NCBI GenBank assembly: GCA_024304875.1
Contig: JAMWZF010000021.1
Span: forward strand, 239-17,888
Length of the DNA: 17,650 nt
Direction of reading: 5' to 3'
From: Paracoccaceae bacterium
GTDB taxonomy: Bacteria > Pseudomonadota > Alphaproteobacteria > Rhodobacterales > Rhodobacteraceae
Shown here: positions 14,666-17,650 of the stretch, in pieces
How the letters are laid out: each line of letters opens with the position of its first letter
Position numbering within the stretch: the first letter of the stretch is position 1
The notes under the pieces: generated by a model
Seen by the model: the letters and a program-made list of their open reading frames with translations, nothing else
Told to the model about the DNA's origin: nothing
Databases searched by the model: none
Program-made: the position numbers and the translations under genes

Positions 14666-16156
14666 ATGACCCAGAACAAACCGGCAGCCGAACTGCCCGC
14701 CACGCCCCGCGAATATTCCGCCCTGATCGGCGACAGGCTGATCCCCGCGGCCGAGCGGGACACACTCAAGCGGAGGGACCCCGGCCACAACCACCTCGTC
14801 AGCCTCTATCCCAAGGCCACGGCCGAGGACCTGGCCGCCGCGCTGGCGCAGGCCCGCAAGGCCTTTGACGAGGGGCCCTGGCCGCGCATGTCGGGGGCCG
14901 AGCGCGCGAAAATCATGCTGAAGGTCGCCCAGCTGATCGATGCGAACCGGGCCGAGTTCTGCCTGATCGAATGCCTAGAGGCGGGCAAGCCCATCGGCCT
15001 CGTCGACCGCGAGATCGGCGGAACCATCGCCCATTGGGAGTATGCCGCGACCCTCGCCCGCCATTGCTACGGCGACACCTACGACAGCCTCGGCAACGAC
15101 GCCCTCGGCATGATCTGGAAGAACCCGGTCGGCGTGGTCAGCATCATCACGCCCTGGAACTACCCGCTGATGATCAACAGCCAGAAGGTGCCCTTCGCAC
15201 TGGCCGTCGGCTGCACCATGGTCGTCAAGCCGAGCGAGATGGCTTCGGGCTCGGCCCTGCGCTTGGGCGAATTGCTCCTCGAGGCCGGGGTGCCACCGGG
15301 GGTGGTCAACATCATCGCGGGCACCGGCGCCGACCTCGGCGAGGGGATGTGCACCGCGCCCGAGGTCGACATGATCTCGTTCACCGGCTCCACCGCCGTC
15401 GGCCGCAAGATCGCCGAGCAGGCGGGCCGGACGCTCAAGCGGGTGTCGCTCGAGCTGGGCGGGAAGAGCGCCCATATCGTCTGCGCCGACTCCGACCTGA
15501 CCCTCGCTGCCGAGAAGGTGGCCCTCGGCTTCACCCGCAACGCGGGGCAGGCCTGCGTCGGCGGCTCGCGCCTCGTGGTGGACCGGTCCATCGCCGAGCA
15601 GTTCTGCGAGGACGTCAAACGTCACGTCGAGACACTGAAGATCGGCGACCCGCTCGACCCCGAGACGACAATGGGACCGCTGGTCAGCGACGTTCAGAAG
15701 GCCCGGGTGGAGAGCTACCTCGCCGCAGGGGAGGAAGCGGGGCTGGCGCGCTGGACGATGGCGACCGAGGCCGAGCCGAACCCGCACGGGCACTTCGTGA
15801 TCCCCAGCATCTTCGACGACGTGCCGGTGGACCTGAGCGTGGCGCAGGAGGAGATCTTCGGCCCGGTCCTGGCCGTCCAACCCTTCGACAGCTTCGACGA
15901 GGCCGTCCGCATCGCCAATTCGACGCCCTACGGGCTCGCCGCCGGGGTCTGGACCCGCAACATCGACACCGCCCTGCAGTTCGGCCGCAAGCTGGCTGCC
16001 GGAACCGTCGAGGTGAACACATTCCTTGCCGGGGCTCCCGAGCTGCCGATCACCGGCCACCGCGACAGCGGCGTCGGCCACGAGAGGGGCCGGAACGCGG
16101 TGGACGAGTTCACCGAGCTCAAGACCTTCATGGTCCAGCTCGGCACACCGGGCTGA
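14666..16156 (+). CDS. NAD(P)-dependent aldehyde dehydrogenase
   Basis: A 496-aa aldehyde dehydrogenase of normal family length that oxidises an aldehyde to a carboxylic acid. Key residues are visible: N165 (TPWNYP, oxyanion), the VVKPSE cofactor-binding lysine, the FTGSTAVGR glycine motif, the general base E263 (LELGGKS) and nucleophile C297 (GQACVGG). The motif IFGPVLAVQPF lies near the C-terminal third. A GAAGGGGA ribosome binding site stands 5 bases before the ATG; the 23-base gap after the GMC gene is the longest in unit 2. Betaine-aldehyde, sugar-aldehyde and semialdehyde dehydrogenases share this pattern, so the substrate is not fixed. The likeliest supplier of its aldehyde is the GMC enzyme just upstream. 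Confidence 0.95.
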   Translation: MTQNKPAAELPATPREYSALIGDRLIPAAERDTLKRRDPGHNHLVSLYPKATAEDLAAALAQARKAFDEGPWPRMSGAERAKIMLKVAQLIDANRAEFCLIECLEAGKPIGLVDREIGGTIAHWEYAATLARHCYGDTYDSLGNDALGMIWKNPVGVVSIITPWNYPLMINSQKVPFALAVGCTMVVKPSEMASGSALRLGELLLEAGVPPGVVNIIAGTGADLGEGMCTAPEVDMISFTGSTAVGRKIAEQAGRTLKRVSLELGGKSAHIVCADSDLTLAAEKVALGFTRNAGQACVGGSRLVVDRSIAEQFCEDVKRHVETLKIGDPLDPETTMGPLVSDVQKARVESYLAAGEEAGLARWTMATEAEPNPHGHFVIPSIFDDVPVDLSVAQEEIFGPVLAVQPFDSFDEAVRIANSTPYGLAAGVWTRNIDTALQFGRKLAAGTVEVNTFLAGAPELPITGHRDSGVGHERGRNAVDEFTELKTFMVQLGTPG

Positions 16157-16160
16157 GGGG
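16155..16160 (+). promoter_or_regulatory. Ribosome binding site selecting the larC TTG start
   Basis: GAGGGG overlaps the stop of the aldehyde dehydrogenase gene and is followed, 6 bases later, by an in-frame TTG at 16167. No ATG or GTG occurs in the right place, so this site decides the larC start. Confidence 0.6.
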
Positions 16161-16166
16161 CTTTCG

Positions 16167-17366
16167 TTGACCGATCCGGCCCCGCCCCCGCGCCGAATCC
16201 ACCTCGATGCCATCGGGGGCGCGGCGGGCGACATGTTCGTCGCCGCGATGCTGGACGCCTGGCCGGATCTGGTGGAGGCGGTGCTGGCGGACGTGCGGGC
16301 CGTGCTGCCCGAAGGCGCGGGCCGGCCGGTTCTGGCCGCGGTGCGGAACGGTGGGCTGGCGGGCAAGGGCTTTCGGCTGGATGCCGACCCCGGGCGGGGC
16401 CGCGCGGCGGCCGATCATCACCACGGGACGGGCTACACCGTGTTGAGCGGGCTGTTGAGGGACGCGAACTTGCGGGCCGATGTCGGGCACGAGGCCCAAG
16501 GCATCCTCCGCCTGCTGGCCAAGGCCGAGTCGCGGGTCCATGGCGTCACCATTGAGGATGTCCACTTCCACGAGATCGCGGACTGGGATTCGCTGATGGA
16601 CGTGGTTGCGGCCGGCTCCATCGTGGCGCGGCTCCGCCCGGCCGAGTGGACGGTGTCGGACCTTCCGCGGGGCGGCGGCTTGATCGCCACCCAGCACGGC
16701 CCCCTCCCCGCCCCCGCGCCCGCGACGCTCGCCCTGCTGGACGGCTTTCGCTGGCGCGACGACGGGCGGGAGGGGGAGCGGGTGACTCCCACCGGCGCCG
16801 CCATCCTGCGGCATGTCTGCGGGTCGCACCGGCGGCCTTCGGGCCCCCTCGGTACGCTCACGGCCTCAGGCACGGGCGCGGGCACACGAACCCTTGCAGG
16901 GATGGCCAACGTGCTGCGGGTGTCGATCTACGAAGCCGACGCCGAGCCTTCTGCCGAGACCGTCGACGTCCTCGCCTTCGACATCGACGACATGACCGGC
17001 GAGGAGATCGCCGTCGCGGCCGACCATCTGCGGCGGGTCGCCGGGGTGCTGGACCTCGTCCTCCTGCCCGGCTTCGGAAAGAAAGGCCGACCCGTCACGC
17101 GGTTCGAACTGCTCGCCGCGCAAGGCAGCCTCGACGCCATCGCACGCGCCTGCTTCCTGCAGACCTCCACCCTCGGCCTGCGGCACCGGACCGAGAACCG
17201 CAGAATCCTCTCGCGCGAAGAGGTCATGCTTGACGGGATGGAGGCCAAACGGGCGACACGTCCTGACGGGGCGGTGACGACCAAGATCGAGAGTGACGCC
17301 CTGCAGGACCTGCCCACGCTGAAGGCCCGGAGGGCAGCCGCCCGCCGCGGGGATGTCGATGACTGA
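16167..17366 (+). CDS. larC: Nickel insertion protein LarC (pincer cofactor cyclometallase)
   Basis: LarC inserts nickel into the dithio-mononucleotide made by LarB and LarE, in a CTP-dependent reaction, to give the nickel-pincer nucleotide. From the TTG at 16167 it is 399 aa. The N-terminal LarC1 part contains HLDAIGGAAGDM (12-23), a D-H-H-H cluster (83-86, possible nickel handling) and VHFHEIADWDSLMDVVAAG (132-150). The C-terminal LarC2 part contains DIDDMTGEEIAVA (272-284), GFGKKGRP (302-309) and QTSTLGLRHR (332-341). Both halves are in one continuous frame, unlike L. plantarum larC, where a programmed frameshift joins them. It overlaps larE by 8 bases, so the two are co-translated cofactor genes at the end of unit 2. 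Confidence 0.92.
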   Translation: MTDPAPPPRRIHLDAIGGAAGDMFVAAMLDAWPDLVEAVLADVRAVLPEGAGRPVLAAVRNGGLAGKGFRLDADPGRGRAAADHHHGTGYTVLSGLLRDANLRADVGHEAQGILRLLAKAESRVHGVTIEDVHFHEIADWDSLMDVVAAGSIVARLRPAEWTVSDLPRGGGLIATQHGPLPAPAPATLALLDGFRWRDDGREGERVTPTGAAILRHVCGSHRRPSGPLGTLTASGTGAGTRTLAGMANVLRVSIYEADAEPSAETVDVLAFDIDDMTGEEIAVAADHLRRVAGVLDLVLLPGFGKKGRPVTRFELLAAQGSLDAIARACFLQTSTLGLRHRTENRRILSREEVMLDGMEAKRATRPDGAVTTKIESDALQDLPTLKARRAAARRGDVDD

Positions 17367-17650
17367 CGACATCGCACGACTGGAGGAGGTCATTGCCGCC
17401 CGGGGCCCCATCTGCGTCGCCGTCTCGGGCGGGGTGGACAGCATGACTCTCGCGCACGTCGCCCACCGCATCCCGGGCAGCGAGATGGTGCACGCCGTCT
17501 CGCCCGCGGTCCCGCCCGAGGCCACTGCCCGTGTGGAGCGGCACGCCGAGGCGCAGGGCTGGGCCCTCCGCGTCGTCGGCGCGGGGGAGTTCGACGACCC
17601 CCGCTACGTCACCAACCCGGTGAACCGCTGCTTCTTCTGCAAGACGAACC
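17359..17650 (+). CDS. larE: ATP-dependent sulfur transferase LarE, N-terminal part (truncated by window edge)
   Basis: LarE activates the dicarboxylated nucleotide with ATP and replaces its carboxylate oxygens with sulfur, giving the thiocarboxylates that hold nickel. The visible 97 residues start at ATG 17359, with an in-frame ATG at 17353 as alternative. They include the PP-loop SGGVDS at 23-28 and the LarE-typical EFDDPRYVTNPVNRCFFCK stretch ending at about 95. C91 and C94 form a CxxC pair. The reading frame stays open to the right edge and the gene continues beyond it. Whether this is the sacrificial-cysteine type or the iron-sulfur type cannot be told from the fragment, though the CxxC makes the latter worth considering. 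It overlaps larC by 8 bases. Confidence 0.9.
   Translation, partial: MTDDIARLEEVIAARGPICVAVSGGVDSMTLAHVAHRIPGSEMVHAVSPAVPPEATARVERHAEAQGWALRVVGAGEFDDPRYVTNPVNRCFFCKTN

Noticed and set aside
12882..14765. Long minus-strand open frame (627 codons) opposite the GMC gene
   Set aside because: The plus strand encodes a complete GMC protein with all family motifs. The antisense frame is an artefact of G/C-ending codons and matches no family I recognise.
12906..16156. betA/betB choline-to-betaine pathway
   Set aside because: No betI or choline transporter is linked, and the genes sit between sugar-acid enzymes and lar genes. The enzyme families alone do not establish substrate.

Overview
The window looks like chromosomal DNA from a GC-rich alphaproteobacterium, probably of the Rhodobacterales type. 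This rests on strong G/C preference at third codon positions, dense operons with 4-base ATGA or GTGA overlaps, and the mix of protein families. I saw no RNA gene, insertion sequence, CRISPR array or phage gene.

Layout. A truncated minus-strand gene, probably a 2-hydroxyacid dehydrogenase, lies at the left edge (1-105). A 268-bp intergenic region follows, then plus-strand unit 1 (374-6852). Unit 1 encodes an MmgE/PrpD protein, a three-part ABC importer of the ferric/polyamine/thiamine class (fused permease, periplasmic binding protein, ATPase) and a mandelate-racemase-type enolase-superfamily enzyme. It ends 6 bp from a convergent minus-strand pair, larB then a LacI-family regulator (8629-6859). 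Divergent from larB is plus-strand unit 2 (8793 to the right edge): IlvD/Edd-type sugar-acid dehydratase, LarA-like nickel-pincer racemase/epimerase, Gfo/Idh/MocA oxidoreductase, GMC oxidoreductase, aldehyde dehydrogenase, larC and larE (cut by the window edge).

How it fits together. larB, larC and larE make the nickel-pincer nucleotide cofactor, and the LarA-like protein is its evident user. Everything around it is sugar- or hydroxy-acid catabolism: one importer, two mechanistically different dehydratase families, and a GMC/aldehyde dehydrogenase pair able to oxidise an alcohol to an acid. The likeliest reading is an inducible pathway in which a nickel-pincer epimerase inverts a 2-hydroxy (aldonic) acid so that a stereospecific dehydratase can use it. 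The substrate cannot be read from the sequence.

Regulation. A palindrome of the form GRAAGCGCTTRC occurs before unit 1 (353-364) and in the larB/ilvD intergenic region (8739-8750). It recurs inside the regulator gene itself (7703-7714), with a weaker copy at 211-222. This suggests that the LacI-family protein controls both units and possibly itself.
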